Positions 17,646-24,732 of a stretch of DNA of 64,000 nucleotides are shown here, in pieces. Numbering within the stretch: the first letter of the stretch is position 1; each line of letters starts with the position of its first letter. The position numbers and the translations under genes are program-made. The notes beneath the pieces are model-generated. The model saw only the letters and a program-made list of their open reading frames with translations, was not told the DNA's origin and made no database searches. Origin of the DNA: Sphingomonas metalli. Its GTDB lineage: Bacteria > Pseudomonadota > Alphaproteobacteria > Sphingomonadales > Sphingomonadaceae. The DNA lies in assembly GCF_014641735.1 (NCBI RefSeq), contig NZ_BMIH01000002.1, positions 830,381 to 894,380 of the forward strand, written 5' to 3'.

Positions 17646-17749
17646 AGCCCCTCCCCTTCAGGGGAGGGGTTGGGGTGGGGCGTCTCCCCAAGAGTTCCGC
17701 CCGCGGACAGGCCCCCACCCCCGCCCCCTCCCCTGAAGGGGAGGGGGCT
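17646..17749. repeat. Inverted pair of GC-rich palindromic repeats
   Basis: Copy 1 has CCCCTCCCC at 17648-17656, loop TTCA, GGGGAGGGG at 17661-17669, then a TTGGGGTGGGG tail. Copy 2, in opposite orientation, has CCCCCTCCCC at 17724-17733, loop TGAA, GGGGAGGGGG at 17738-17747, preceded by a CCCCCACCCCCG tail. Two head-to-head copies look like a bacterial interspersed mosaic element of the kind common in sphingomonad intergenic DNA. They interrupt an otherwise overlapping tail operon, between the tape-measure and DUF2460 genes. Confidence 0.75.
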
Positions 17750-17764
17750 ACAGTGCTCCGACTC

Positions 17765-18331
17765 CTACCCCTCCAACGCCGCCTTCACCGCCCGCGCCAC
17801 CTGCCGCGCGGATCGCGCCATCGCCGCCGGCGCATCGCTCCCGCTGGCGTTGACCGTGATCGCCACCCGCACCTCGCGCGGACCCGCTGCGGCCACCGGC
17901 TCGATCCGCCCCGCCGCAGCCGGCACGAACAGCTCCGGCCCGCGCTCGCCGACCCAATAGGGCCGCCCGCCCGTCACCGGCCCACCCGTCGCCCGGCCCG
18001 GCGCGCCGACCACGCCCCCCAGCACCCCGCCGAGCCGTTCCAGCAGCCCGCCGATCCCGCCGCCGCCCGTCACCGCCTTGACGCCGGCATGGAGCGCGGC
18101 CGCCGCGATGGCGTCCATCGCCTTCAGCGCCGTCGCGCGCAGCTCCTCGAAGGCCAGCCGCCCGGTCCGCACCGCGGTCAGCAGCGACGCCTCGATCGCC
18201 CGGCCCGCCCGCTGCGCGCCGGGTACCAGCACCGACTCCAGATCGGCGCGCATCGCCGCCACGTCCTGTCCGAAGCCCGCCGTATCGGCGCGGACCTGTA
18301 CCCTCATCCCGTCGATCGACCCGTCATCCAT
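17765..18331 (-). CDS. GTA tail tape-measure protein
   Basis: A 188-residue protein in the gene-11 position. It has an N-terminal helical segment (VQVRADTAGFGQDVAAMRADLE), a Gly-rich membrane-active middle (GGGGIGGLLERLGGVLGGVVG) and a conserved tape-measure tail motif (ATGGPVTGGRPYWVGERGPELF). GTA tape measures are short compared with phage ones, in line with short GTA tails, and this is the expected size. It overlaps the upstream chaperone gene by eight bases. Confidence 0.82.
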   Translation of the reverse strand: MDDGSIDGMRVQVRADTAGFGQDVAAMRADLESVLVPGAQRAGRAIEASLLTAVRTGRLAFEELRATALKAMDAIAAAALHAGVKAVTGGGGIGGLLERLGGVLGGVVGAPGRATGGPVTGGRPYWVGERGPELFVPAAAGRIEPVAAAGPREVRVAITVNASGSDAPAAMARSARQVARAVKAALEG

Positions 18332-18518
18332 CGGGAAACGCCTCCTGCAACCGCGCCATCGTCGCGGTATCGGCGGGCGCGCCCGCCGCCTCTCCGCTCA
18401 GTGCCGCGACCACCGCCGCCAGCTCGGCCGGGGTCGCCCGCCAGAAGGCGTCGGGGCTCCACCCCAGCACCGCCCCGGCAAAGCCCGCCAGCCGCGCCGC
18501 CTGTTCGGCAAAGCTCAT
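18324..18518 (-). CDS. Small GTA tail-assembly chaperone (gp10-like)
   Basis: A 64-residue protein of the rcc01693 type (FAEQAARLAGFAGAVLGWSP, FWRATPAELAAV), encoded between the GTA TAC protein and the tape measure and overlapping both. In tailed phages this position holds the second tail-assembly chaperone, which binds the tape measure before tail polymerisation. Family placement rests on the WxPxxFWxATPxEL pattern and on position. Confidence 0.78.
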   Translation of the reverse strand: MSFAEQAARLAGFAGAVLGWSPDAFWRATPAELAAVVAALSGEAAGAPADTATMARLQEAFPDG

Positions 18519-18829
18519 CGTCCGCCCAGGATCTGCGACAGCAGCGTGCGCAGCACCGGCGTCGCCTGCGCCAGTCCGCCCGCCACCACCGCCTCGCCCA
18601 GCGCCTCGCGCGTCGCCCAGTCGGGCCGGTCCTGGACGAGGTGCCAGAACAGCGCCGCCATCTCCGCCAGCGCCAGCCGCCCCTCCGCCGCCCGTTCGAC
18701 GAGCGCGAACAGCGGCCCCAGCTCGCCCTCCGCCGCGACCAGCGCCGCGAAGCTCGGGCGCAGCACCAGAGTCTCGCCCTTGACCCGCAGCATCGCCTCG
18801 CCGCGCACCGGGTTCGCCGGCGCGCTCAT
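18515..18829 (-). CDS. Gene transfer agent family protein (TAC)
   Basis: A 104-residue protein with the pattern NPVRGEAMLRVKGETLVLRPSFAALVAAEGELGPL, typical of the gene-transfer-agent family tail-assembly chaperone. Its ATG overlaps the TGA of the major tail gene, and its own stop overlaps the next start, so it sits in an uninterrupted coupled operon. It is predicted to assist tail tube assembly together with the downstream small chaperone. Confidence 0.82.
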   Translation of the reverse strand: MSAPANPVRGEAMLRVKGETLVLRPSFAALVAAEGELGPLFALVERAAEGRLALAEMAALFWHLVQDRPDWATREALGEAVVAGGLAQATPVLRTLLSQILGGR

Positions 18830-19230
18830 GCCGCCACCACCTGGCCGCTGCTCTCCAGCGACAGGGTGTAGGTCCGCTCCCCGTTGAAATCGCCCGCGAA
18901 GTCGAGCCGCGTCACCAGGAACCGCCCGGTCAGCGTCTCGCCCCCCTCGAAGCTCAGCCGATAGTCCTCGATCGTTCCCGCCAGCGCATGGCCGCGGATC
19001 CGCCCCTCCGCCGCCGATCCGGTGAACACGCCCGCGCCCGACACGCTGACGCTGCGCACCCCCGCGCCCGACAGCAGCTGCCGCCACCCGCCCGAATCCT
19101 TGCTGGTGACGACCACCGCCTCGCCGTTGATCGACAGCTGCGTCGTGCGCAGCCCCGCCACCGTCGCGAATACTGGCACGGCCTGCCCGTCGCCGATCTT
19201 CAACAGAAAGGCGCTTCCCTTCTCGATCAT
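18826..19230 (-). CDS. Major tail protein, TP901-1 family (gp9-like)
   Basis: A 134-residue protein starting MIEKGSAFLLKIGDGQAVPVF with the family body (TTQLSINGEAVVVTSKDSGGWRQLL, SGAGVFTGSA, YRLSFEGGETLTGRFLVTRLDFAGDFNGE). This is the tube-forming major tail protein of GTA-like and siphophage tails. Size and frame are normal. It lies 12 bases from the DUF3168 stop. Confidence 0.88.
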   Translation of the reverse strand: MIEKGSAFLLKIGDGQAVPVFATVAGLRTTQLSINGEAVVVTSKDSGGWRQLLSGAGVRSVSVSGAGVFTGSAAEGRIRGHALAGTIEDYRLSFEGGETLTGRFLVTRLDFAGDFNGERTYTLSLESSGQVVAA

Positions 19231-19242
19231 GCTCGCATCTCC

Positions 19243-19629
19243 TCAGCTATCCTCGCGGTACAATCGCACCGCGAACTCGGCCGCACCGCTCCACCGCCCC
19301 GCCGGCCCCGCGGTCAGCCGGCTGCGCACCAGTTGCAGCCGCGCGATCCGCCAGCCCTGCCCCAGCACCGGCGCGGTGCGCGGCACCGCCTCCTCCACCG
19401 CCGCCAGCAGCCCGCGCAGCCGTCCCGGCCGCTCGCCCTCGTCGGACAGCGCCACGGTCAGCCGTCCCTCGCGCCCGCTGATCCCCGCCGCGCCCCAGTC
19501 GGCCAGCGCCGGCTCCTCCACCACCGCGCGCGGCACCGTGGCGCGCACCGGCGGCGCGTCGAACACCGCCAGCGGCAGCGGCTTCAGCCGCGCCATGACC
19601 GCCGCGACCAGCAGCTCGCGCGCGCTCAT
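19243..19629 (-). CDS. DUF3168 tail completion protein (gp8-like)
   Basis: A 128-residue protein with DUF3168 features (LVAAVMARLKPLPLAVFDAPP, VPRAVVEEPALADWGA, GREGRLTVALSDEGERPGRL), corresponding to GTA gene 8, a head-tail joining or tail-terminator protein. Its ATG overlaps the stop of the connector remnant, so the left side of the rearranged head region keeps its original coupling. Reading frame intact. Confidence 0.82.
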   Translation of the reverse strand: MSARELLVAAVMARLKPLPLAVFDAPPVRATVPRAVVEEPALADWGAAGISGREGRLTVALSDEGERPGRLRGLLAAVEEAVPRTAPVLGQGWRIARLQLVRSRLTAGPAGRWSGAAEFAVRLYREDS

Positions 19630-19872
19630 CGCCCGATCCCCAGCCGGCGAAACGGCCGCCACAATGCCGCCACCGCCGTCGGCAGCGCCGCATCGGCCTG
19701 GCGATTCTCCCACCAATGCACCGCCAGCAGCGTGACGCCATGCGCCAGCCCGGCGGGCAGCGCGTTCCACCGCGCCGCCAGCCCGGCGCGATAGGCGACC
19801 AGCGCCGTCACCCCCGCGGGCAGCCGCACCCGCCCCACGCCCTCGACGATATCGATCGCATAGGCCTCGAAG
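19626..19872 (-). pseudogene. Head-tail connector, C-terminal half
   Basis: The last ~80 residues of a phiE125 gp8/GTA gp6-type connector read leftward (AFEAYAIDIVEGVGRVRLP, VTALVAYRAGLAARWNALP, AHGVTLLAVHWWENRQAD). Its N-terminal half is not upstream on this strand; it lies at 20298-20561 on the opposite strand. Joined end to end (LSVG to AFEAYAID) the two give a protein of normal length, about 170 residues. The break at about 19872 is the left edge of an inversion, so this half has no start of its own. Confidence 0.85.
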
Positions 19873-19875
19873 GCC

Positions 19876-20235
19876 CCGTACCGGCAGGGTGCGTGCTTCG
19901 TGATGAATGCGGGGACGCTGGCGCGCATCCGCAAGATCAAGACGAGCGACGGCAATTTCCTGTGGCAGGCGGGGCTGGCGGCGGGGCAGCCGGCGACGCT
20001 GCTGGGCTATCCGGCGATCGAGGCCGAGGACATGCCCGATATGGGCGCGGGCAGCCTGTCGGTCGCGTTCGGCAACTTCCGGCTGGGCTATCTGGTGGCC
20101 GAGCGGCGCGAGACGGCGATCCTGCGCGATCCCTATTCGAACAAGCCGTTCGTCAGCTTCTACGCCACCAAGCGGATCGGCGGCTGCGTGACCAATAGCG
20201 AGGCGATCAAGCTGCTGAAGTTCGCGGCGAACTGA
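19876..20235 (+). pseudogene. HK97-type major capsid protein, C-terminal fragment
   Basis: A rightward frame carrying the conserved end of an HK97-fold GTA capsid (YRQGACFVMNAGTLARIRKIK, then LGYPAIEAEDMPDMG, AFGNFRLGYLVAERR and RDPYSNKPFVSFYATKRIGG), ending at 20235. About 115 residues remain of a protein that is normally near 400. The sequence begins abruptly at the left breakpoint with no start codon context of its own; an internal GTG/ATG at 19900-19903 is part of the conserved FVMN motif. It runs against the direction of the cluster. Confidence 0.88.
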
Positions 20236-20297
20236 TCGACCGGTCCGGCCCGGCGGCGCCCGGGCCGGATTCCTTCGTACAGGCGGGAGAGAGCGGG

Positions 20298-20561
20298 ATG
20301 ACCGATGCGACGGCGGTCGCCGCGGCGGTGGCGGCGGCGAAGGCGATGCTGCGGCTGGAGGGGACGGCGGAGGATGCGGTGCTGGTGCGGCTGGTCCGCG
20401 CCGCGTTCGAGGCGGGGGAGGCGTTTTGCGGGCAGCGTTTCCTCGTGCGGACGGTCAGCGAGGCGGTGACGGGAACGGGCGGCTGGCAGTCGCTGGCGGA
20501 GCGGCCGGTGACGGCGATCGACGGCGTGACGGCGAGCGGCGGCGGGACGCTGTCGGTCGGC
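20298..20561 (+). pseudogene. Head-tail connector, N-terminal half
   Basis: An 88-residue rightward frame starting ATG at 20298 with GGCGGGAGAGAG upstream. It reads as the first half of the phiE125 gp8-like connector (AAKAMLRLEGTAEDAVLVRLV, AGEAFCGQRFLVRTV, WQSLAERPVTAIDGV). It follows the capsid fragment with a 60-base gap, the normal capsid-connector order. At LSVG (about 20561) homology stops and the antisense of the portal begins, so a ribosome would read on into unrelated sequence. The missing half is at 19626-19872 on the minus strand. Confidence 0.85.
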
Positions 20562-21368
20562 GAACCACCCGGCCAGCCCCTGCGCGATCCCGGTCAGCAG
20601 CTCCTCGGCCAGCGGCAGCACCGTCATCCGCCACAGGGCGCGGTTCGCCTCGCGATAATTGGCGTGGGTGGAATCGCCCGGCAGTCCCAGCAGCATCGGC
20701 GGCACGCCGAAGGCGAGCGCGATCTCCCGCGCCGCCGCCGCCTTGGTCCCGGCAAAGTCCAGCTCGGCCGGCGACAGGCTCAGCGCCTGCCATTTGAGGC
20801 CCCCTTCCAGCAGCATCGGCCGCCCGGCATTGCCCGCGCCGGAAAAGGCATCCAGCTCCGCCCTCAGCCGCTCATATTGCGTCGCCGACAGGGCCGATCC
20901 GTCGCCCGGATCATAGACCAGCGCCCCCGACGGCCGCGCCGCATTGTCGAGCAGCGCCTTGCCCCAACGCGCCGCCGCATTGTGCACGGCGACCGCCGCC
21001 GACGCCGCGCCCAGGCACCCCATGCCGTAATGATCGTCGAGCGGGTTGAAGCTGCGGACATGGATCACCTGCGGCCGCTCCGCATCGGCGGCCAGCCGCG
21101 TCACCCTCTCGCCGACGCGGTAGCGATAGGCCTGCACCCATTCCGACCCGGCGCGCGTCTTGCCGAAGCCGCGGCCCGCGCGGATCAGCCAGACCGACCA
21201 GTCCTCGTGTCCCGGCAGCTGCCCCGGATGCGCCCAGAGCGGCCAGCAGTCGTGCAGCGCCCGCACCGCGCCCTCGGGCAGGTCGCCCACCAGCCGCGCC
21301 CGCGCGGGTTCGGGCAGCGCCGCCACCCGCGCCAGCGCCGCGCGCGTCTCCGCCACCGCTTCCGTCAT
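20562..21368 (-). pseudogene. In-frame terminase::portal fusion remnant
   Basis: The first ~80 residues are the N-terminus of a GTA large terminase, including the Walker A motif GRGFGKT in LIRAGRGFGKTRAGSEWV. Directly after EWVQA the frame becomes a portal protein (YRYRVG, HVRSFNPLDDHYGMGCLGAA, NAARPSGALVYDPGDGS, LLEGGLKWQALSLSPAE, FGVPPMLLGLPGD, YREANRALWR). The terminase Walker B and nuclease parts and the portal N-terminus are missing. Portal homology ends at AGWF near 20562; beyond this the frame continues as antisense of the inverted connector. It neither packages DNA nor forms a full portal. Confidence 0.88.
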
Positions 21369-21826
21369 TCCTGCGCCTCCGCCCGCATCGCCGCGATCCG
21401 CCGCAGCAGTTCGGACTGGGCGCGCAGCAGCGGCACGCGCACCGGCTCGACCCCGCTGCCCGTCACCTGCGCGGCGGCCAGCGCGTCGCGGCGCTTCAGC
21501 AGGTTGAGCGACAGCGACACGTCGAGCTTGCGCCCGGCATCGTTCGTCCCCGCCGCCTGGGCGAACAGGTCGCTGTGGAGCAGCATATAGCTGTGATCCC
21601 AGGCCGCCGCCCAGCCGGCCGCGAAATCGATGTCCTGTGCCTGCCAGCTCATCACGGTCGACAGCGGCACCTCCACGCGCGCCGCCGCGGTGCGGACATT
21701 GCCGGTCTCGATCAGCAGCTCCAGAAAGCGCGCGCGCACCGCCTGCCCCGCGCCGCCGCCCGTCCGGCGAAGGCTCGCCGCCTTCGCCGCTCCCGCCGCG
21801 CCGGGCGCGCCAGCATCACCCTTCAT
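21365..21826 (-). CDS. GTA small terminase-like protein (gp1)
   Basis: A 153-residue protein upstream of and overlapping (ATGA) the terminase remnant. It has an Ala/Gly-rich N-terminus, then a helix-turn-helix-like region (ARFLELLIETGNVRTAAARVEVPLSTVMSWQAQD) and a conserved C-terminal helix pair, as in small terminase proteins of GTA clusters that recognise DNA for packaging. First gene of the leftward cluster, with a good promoter about 100 bases upstream. With a broken large terminase it has no packaging partner encoded here. Confidence 0.72.
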   Translation of the reverse strand: MKGDAGAPGAAGAAKAASLRRTGGGAGQAVRARFLELLIETGNVRTAAARVEVPLSTVMSWQAQDIDFAAGWAAAWDHSYMLLHSDLFAQAAGTNDAGRKLDVSLSLNLLKRRDALAAAQVTGSGVEPVRVPLLRAQSELLRRIAAMRAEAQE

Positions 21827-21918
21827 GCCCGCCTCCCCCGCACGCAGAAAGGGCCGGACAACCACCCGGGCGGCTCCGCTCCGCCCGGGTCGCTCCGACC
21901 CGTTCACACCATCTCGAT

Positions 21919-21955
21919 GTTCCTGTTTTGTACACAAACAGCGTGACGCTGTCAA
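21919..21955 (-). promoter_or_regulatory. Promoter of the GTA cluster with operator-like dyad
   Basis: On the minus strand TTGACA (21950-21955) and TACAAA (21927-21932) are separated by exactly 17 bases, a near-consensus vegetative promoter facing the small terminase gene. Between them lies a perfect dyad ACAGCG-TGA-CGCTGT at 21938-21952. Overlapping the -10 is GTTC-N7-GTAC at 21919-21933, one base from the alphaproteobacterial LexA box GTTC-N7-GTTC. Promoter by sequence; both operator assignments are inference. Confidence 0.65.
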
Positions 21956-21998
21956 GCACTTTCGGGCCGGTCGCTTGACGCGCCGTCTGTCGCAGTTC

Positions 21999-22086
21999 CT
22001 GAATAGGTGGACTGCGGCCTTGATTGCCGGTTCGCCCGGGCATTCTGCTCCCGAAACGCTGGACTCATGCCCTGAAAAGATAGACT
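21999..22086. repeat. Candidate transposase-binding repeats, left end
   Basis: Three imperfect 15-base direct repeats upstream of tniA: CTGAATAGGTGGACT at 21999-22013, CCGAAACGCTGGACT at 22051-22065 and CTGAAAAGATAGACT at 22072-22086. A similar CTGAAAAGGTGGGTC occurs at 28288-28302, beyond the provisional right end. Two arms GGACTGCGG (about 22009) and CCGCAGTCC (about 22091) form a larger inverted pair. Transposons of the Tn7/Tn5053 class have arrays of transposase-binding sites in their ends, which suggests this role. Confidence 0.45.
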
Positions 22087-22120
22087 TTGTCCGCAGTCCA
22101 AGCGGCAGGGTTGTGAACCG

Positions 22121-23803
22121 ATGCGCGAGGCGGGAACGGACGGTGCGAGTGACGCAGCCTTTAGCGAGGCCCATCGCCGGGAACTCGTGATCCGGCCTCT
22201 TGCCGCCAAGGTCACGATCAATGCCCAGACCGCAGCGAACGCTGCAGCCACCTTGGGTCTTGGACGCTCCCGCCTGTTCGAACTAATCCGGGCGTACCGC
22301 GCTTCACCGGAGCTCGCCTCGCTTCTCCCGGGCAAGCGCGGTCGGGTACGGGGCGAGCGCCGGTTGCTGAGCGAACAGGAAGACCTGATCGGCCGAGCGC
22401 TTCGCGAGGTTTATCTCACCGCGGAGAAGCCGAGCGTAGCCAGCTTGCGACGTTGGCTGCGTCACGAGTGCCTGAAGGCCGGCGTCCCAATCCCGAGCGT
22501 CAAGGCGCTGCGCGCTCGCATCGCGGCGCTCCCGCCGAAGGACATCATCGCCGCGCGCGAGGGCGCCAAGGTGGCGGCCGACCGGTTTCGGCCGGTGCGC
22601 GGCCGCCTTGAGGCAGGCTACGCACTCGAACTCGTGCAGTCCGACCACACGCTCGTCGACGTAATCGCAGTCGACGACGTGTATCGTCGGCCGATCGGCC
22701 GGCCGTGGATCACGCTCATGATCGACATTGCGAGCAGGACGGTGCCGGGCTTCTACCTCACGATGCTGCACCCGTCGGCGGTGTCGGTCGGGATGGCCAT
22801 GCGCCACGCCGTGCTGCCGAAGGACCCCTGGCTCGCCGAACGCGGCATGTCTGCGCCCTGGGGCAATCAGGGCTTGATGGACCGTCTTCACCTCGACAAT
22901 GCGCGGGAGCATCATTCGAAGGCATTGAAGCGCGGCTGCCGTGCCTACTCGATCGCGCTCGAGTACCGGCCTCGCAAGCGTCCCCATTATGGTGCGCACA
23001 TCGAGCGGCTGATCGGGACGATGATGGGCGCCGTCCACCTGCTGCCCGGCACCACTTTTTCCAACGTCGCCGAGCGCGGCGACTACCAGGCCGAAGGCAA
23101 GGCGTGCATGACGCTGGCGGAGATCGAGGCCTGGCTCGCGGCGGAGATCATCGGGCCGTACCACGCCGATATTCACCGCGGGCTCGGCATCCCGCCTGCG
23201 ACAGCTTGGGACGAAGCGGTCGAGCGACGGACGGAACTCATGCGGCTGCCCGCTGATCCGGCCACGTTCCTGTTCGACTTTCTGCCCTGCGAGGTGCGAG
23301 CGGTCACGCGCGAAGGGATCGAGCTGTTCAACACCCACTACTGGGATGATGCCCTGTCCTGTCATTATACTCGACTCGGCGGCAAGCTGCCCGTCCGGTG
23401 GGACCCGCGCGACCTGTCGCGGATCTGGCTCGAGCTGCCGGATGGTGATCATCTTGAGGTGCCGTACCGCGACCTTCGCCGGCCAGCGATCACCCGATGG
23501 GAGCAGCTGGAGGCGCAGCGTACCCTGCGCGAGCGGGGTCGCGGGGCCGTCAACGAGCAGCTCATCTTTGATGCCGTTGAGACGCAGCGCTTCATCGTCG
23601 CCGAGGCTGCCCGCAAGACCAAGGCGGCCCGGCTGGCCATGCAGCGCACCGCGACGGCGCTCGCGGACGCTCAACGCGTCCGCGCGGCCAAGCACTCTGA
23701 TCTGCCCAAGCGTGCCGAGCCGGCGCCTGTGTCTGGCCAACTACCGCCACCCGCGCCTTCAGCGGGCGACCTCCCGTTCCTGGTCGACGAGAAGAGAGGA
23801 TGA
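22121..23803 (+). CDS. tniA: TniA transposase (DDE, Mu/TnsB superfamily)
   Basis: A 560-residue transposase. The N-terminal third has helix-turn-helix DNA-binding text (AANAAATLGLGRSRLFELIRAYR). The integrase-like catalytic core shows the first Asp in QSDHTLVDV, the second in RLHLDNAREHHS, and the Glu in AHIERLIGTMMG, followed by the conserved LLPGTTFSN. A C-terminal Mu-transposase beta-barrel region (DWxPRDLSRIWLELPDG-like) completes the chain. It joins transposon ends to target DNA with the help of TniB and TniQ. Start ATG 22121; the end overlaps tniB by four bases, so the three are coupled. Confidence 0.92.
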   Translation: MREAGTDGASDAAFSEAHRRELVIRPLAAKVTINAQTAANAAATLGLGRSRLFELIRAYRASPELASLLPGKRGRVRGERRLLSEQEDLIGRALREVYLTAEKPSVASLRRWLRHECLKAGVPIPSVKALRARIAALPPKDIIAAREGAKVAADRFRPVRGRLEAGYALELVQSDHTLVDVIAVDDVYRRPIGRPWITLMIDIASRTVPGFYLTMLHPSAVSVGMAMRHAVLPKDPWLAERGMSAPWGNQGLMDRLHLDNAREHHSKALKRGCRAYSIALEYRPRKRPHYGAHIERLIGTMMGAVHLLPGTTFSNVAERGDYQAEGKACMTLAEIEAWLAAEIIGPYHADIHRGLGIPPATAWDEAVERRTELMRLPADPATFLFDFLPCEVRAVTREGIELFNTHYWDDALSCHYTRLGGKLPVRWDPRDLSRIWLELPDGDHLEVPYRDLRRPAITRWEQLEAQRTLRERGRGAVNEQLIFDAVETQRFIVAEAARKTKAARLAMQRTATALADAQRVRAAKHSDLPKRAEPAPVSGQLPPPAPSAGDLPFLVDEKRG

Positions 23804-24729
23804 CCAGATTCGCGCATCTGGCGGAAGGCTACCGCGACCAGGCGCTCTGGCCTGACGATGAGCGTATCGCATGGATACGCAAGGATCGCTGGGTCGGTTT
23901 TCCGAAGGCGGAGAAGGTCCGGTTGATGCTGGGCGAGCTGCTGGCGCACCCGCCTCGCACCCGCATGCCCTGCCTTCTCGTTTTCGGGCAAACAGGGATG
24001 GGCAAATCGCATATCGTCGAGCGGTTTGCGGACGAGAACCCGCGCACCTTCGATGACAGAACGGGGCTGGCGACCATTCCGGTCGTCGCCGTGCAGCTGC
24101 CGCCGGAGCCGACCGAGGGCGAGTTCTACGACGAAGTCCTAGCCGCGCTGGGTGCTGGCTTCGCCGGTGGCTCCGACATCGGACGCGCCCGGCAGCTTAC
24201 GCGCCGATTGATGGGTCAGGTCGGCGCGCGCATGCTGCTGCTTGACGAGATCAACCACATGCTGGCCTGCACACCGCGACAGCAACGCATCTTCCTGAAC
24301 ACTATCCGCTACTTCGCCAACGATCTGCGCATTCCATTGGTCTGCACGGGCAACCACGAGGCGAGGGCGGCGCTCTTGACGGACGCCGCGCTTGCCGATC
24401 GCTTCGATGCGATCGAGCTCGTGCGTTGGCGAGACGACGAAGCCTTTCGGCTGCTCTTGGTGACGCTGGCCGCCATCCTGCCGCTCCGAAACCCGTCGCC
24501 GCTCGCCGAAGACTTGTTCAGGGCCAGGCTGCTGGAGCTGACCGATGGAAATACCGGCCGTATCTTCCGGCTTGTCGAGAACCTCGCCGTTCGGGCGATC
24601 CGGCGGAGCGCGGAGACGATCGGACCCGAAGACCTGGACGCCGATGACCTTGTGCTGCCGAGCGTCACCATGAAGGAGATCGCGAAACGCCAAGGGCGGC
24701 CAGTGTCGGGCGCGGCGGGCACTGCATGA
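23800..24729 (+). CDS. tniB: TniB AAA+ transposition ATPase
   Basis: A 309-residue AAA+ protein with Walker A GQTGMGKS at about 66-73, Walker B MLLLDEINHML at about 145-155, and a sensor-like CTGNHEA after LRIPLV. TniB/TnsC-type ATPases select target DNA and activate the DDE transposase. It overlaps tniA by four bases, and tniQ starts three bases after its stop, the standard arrangement. No truncation or missing motif is seen. Confidence 0.92.
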   Translation: MTRFAHLAEGYRDQALWPDDERIAWIRKDRWVGFPKAEKVRLMLGELLAHPPRTRMPCLLVFGQTGMGKSHIVERFADENPRTFDDRTGLATIPVVAVQLPPEPTEGEFYDEVLAALGAGFAGGSDIGRARQLTRRLMGQVGARMLLLDEINHMLACTPRQQRIFLNTIRYFANDLRIPLVCTGNHEARAALLTDAALADRFDAIELVRWRDDEAFRLLLVTLAAILPLRNPSPLAEDLFRARLLELTDGNTGRIFRLVENLAVRAIRRSAETIGPEDLDADDLVLPSVTMKEIAKRQGRPVSGAAGTA

Positions 24730-24732
24730 GCG

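Larger units (their letters stand above)
19873..20561. other. Inverted segment inside the GTA head genes
   Basis: About 690 bases in which the coding direction is opposite to the cluster. The segment carries the end of the capsid gene and the start of the connector gene, in their natural order relative to each other. At its left edge the capsid frame abuts the connector C-terminus; at its right edge the connector frame abuts the broken portal. The left breakpoint lies within about 19872-19879 and the right one at about 20561/20562. The simplest history is inversion of capsid-end plus connector-start, with loss of the portal end, protease and capsid start. Confidence 0.82.

Noticed and set aside
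15678..17960. Plus-strand open frame of 760 codons across the DUF2460 gene
   Set aside because: Antisense of a conserved tail protein; Arg/His/Pro-rich with no motif and it runs through the intergenic repeats.
11634..21826. Interpretation of the tail cluster as an ordinary complete prophage
   Set aside because: No integrase, repressor, lysis or replication genes are present, and gene order and families match GTA clusters; head genes are fragmentary.
22304..23740. Minus-strand open frame opposite tniA
   Set aside because: The DDE motifs and gene overlaps prove the plus strand; this is a shadow frame.
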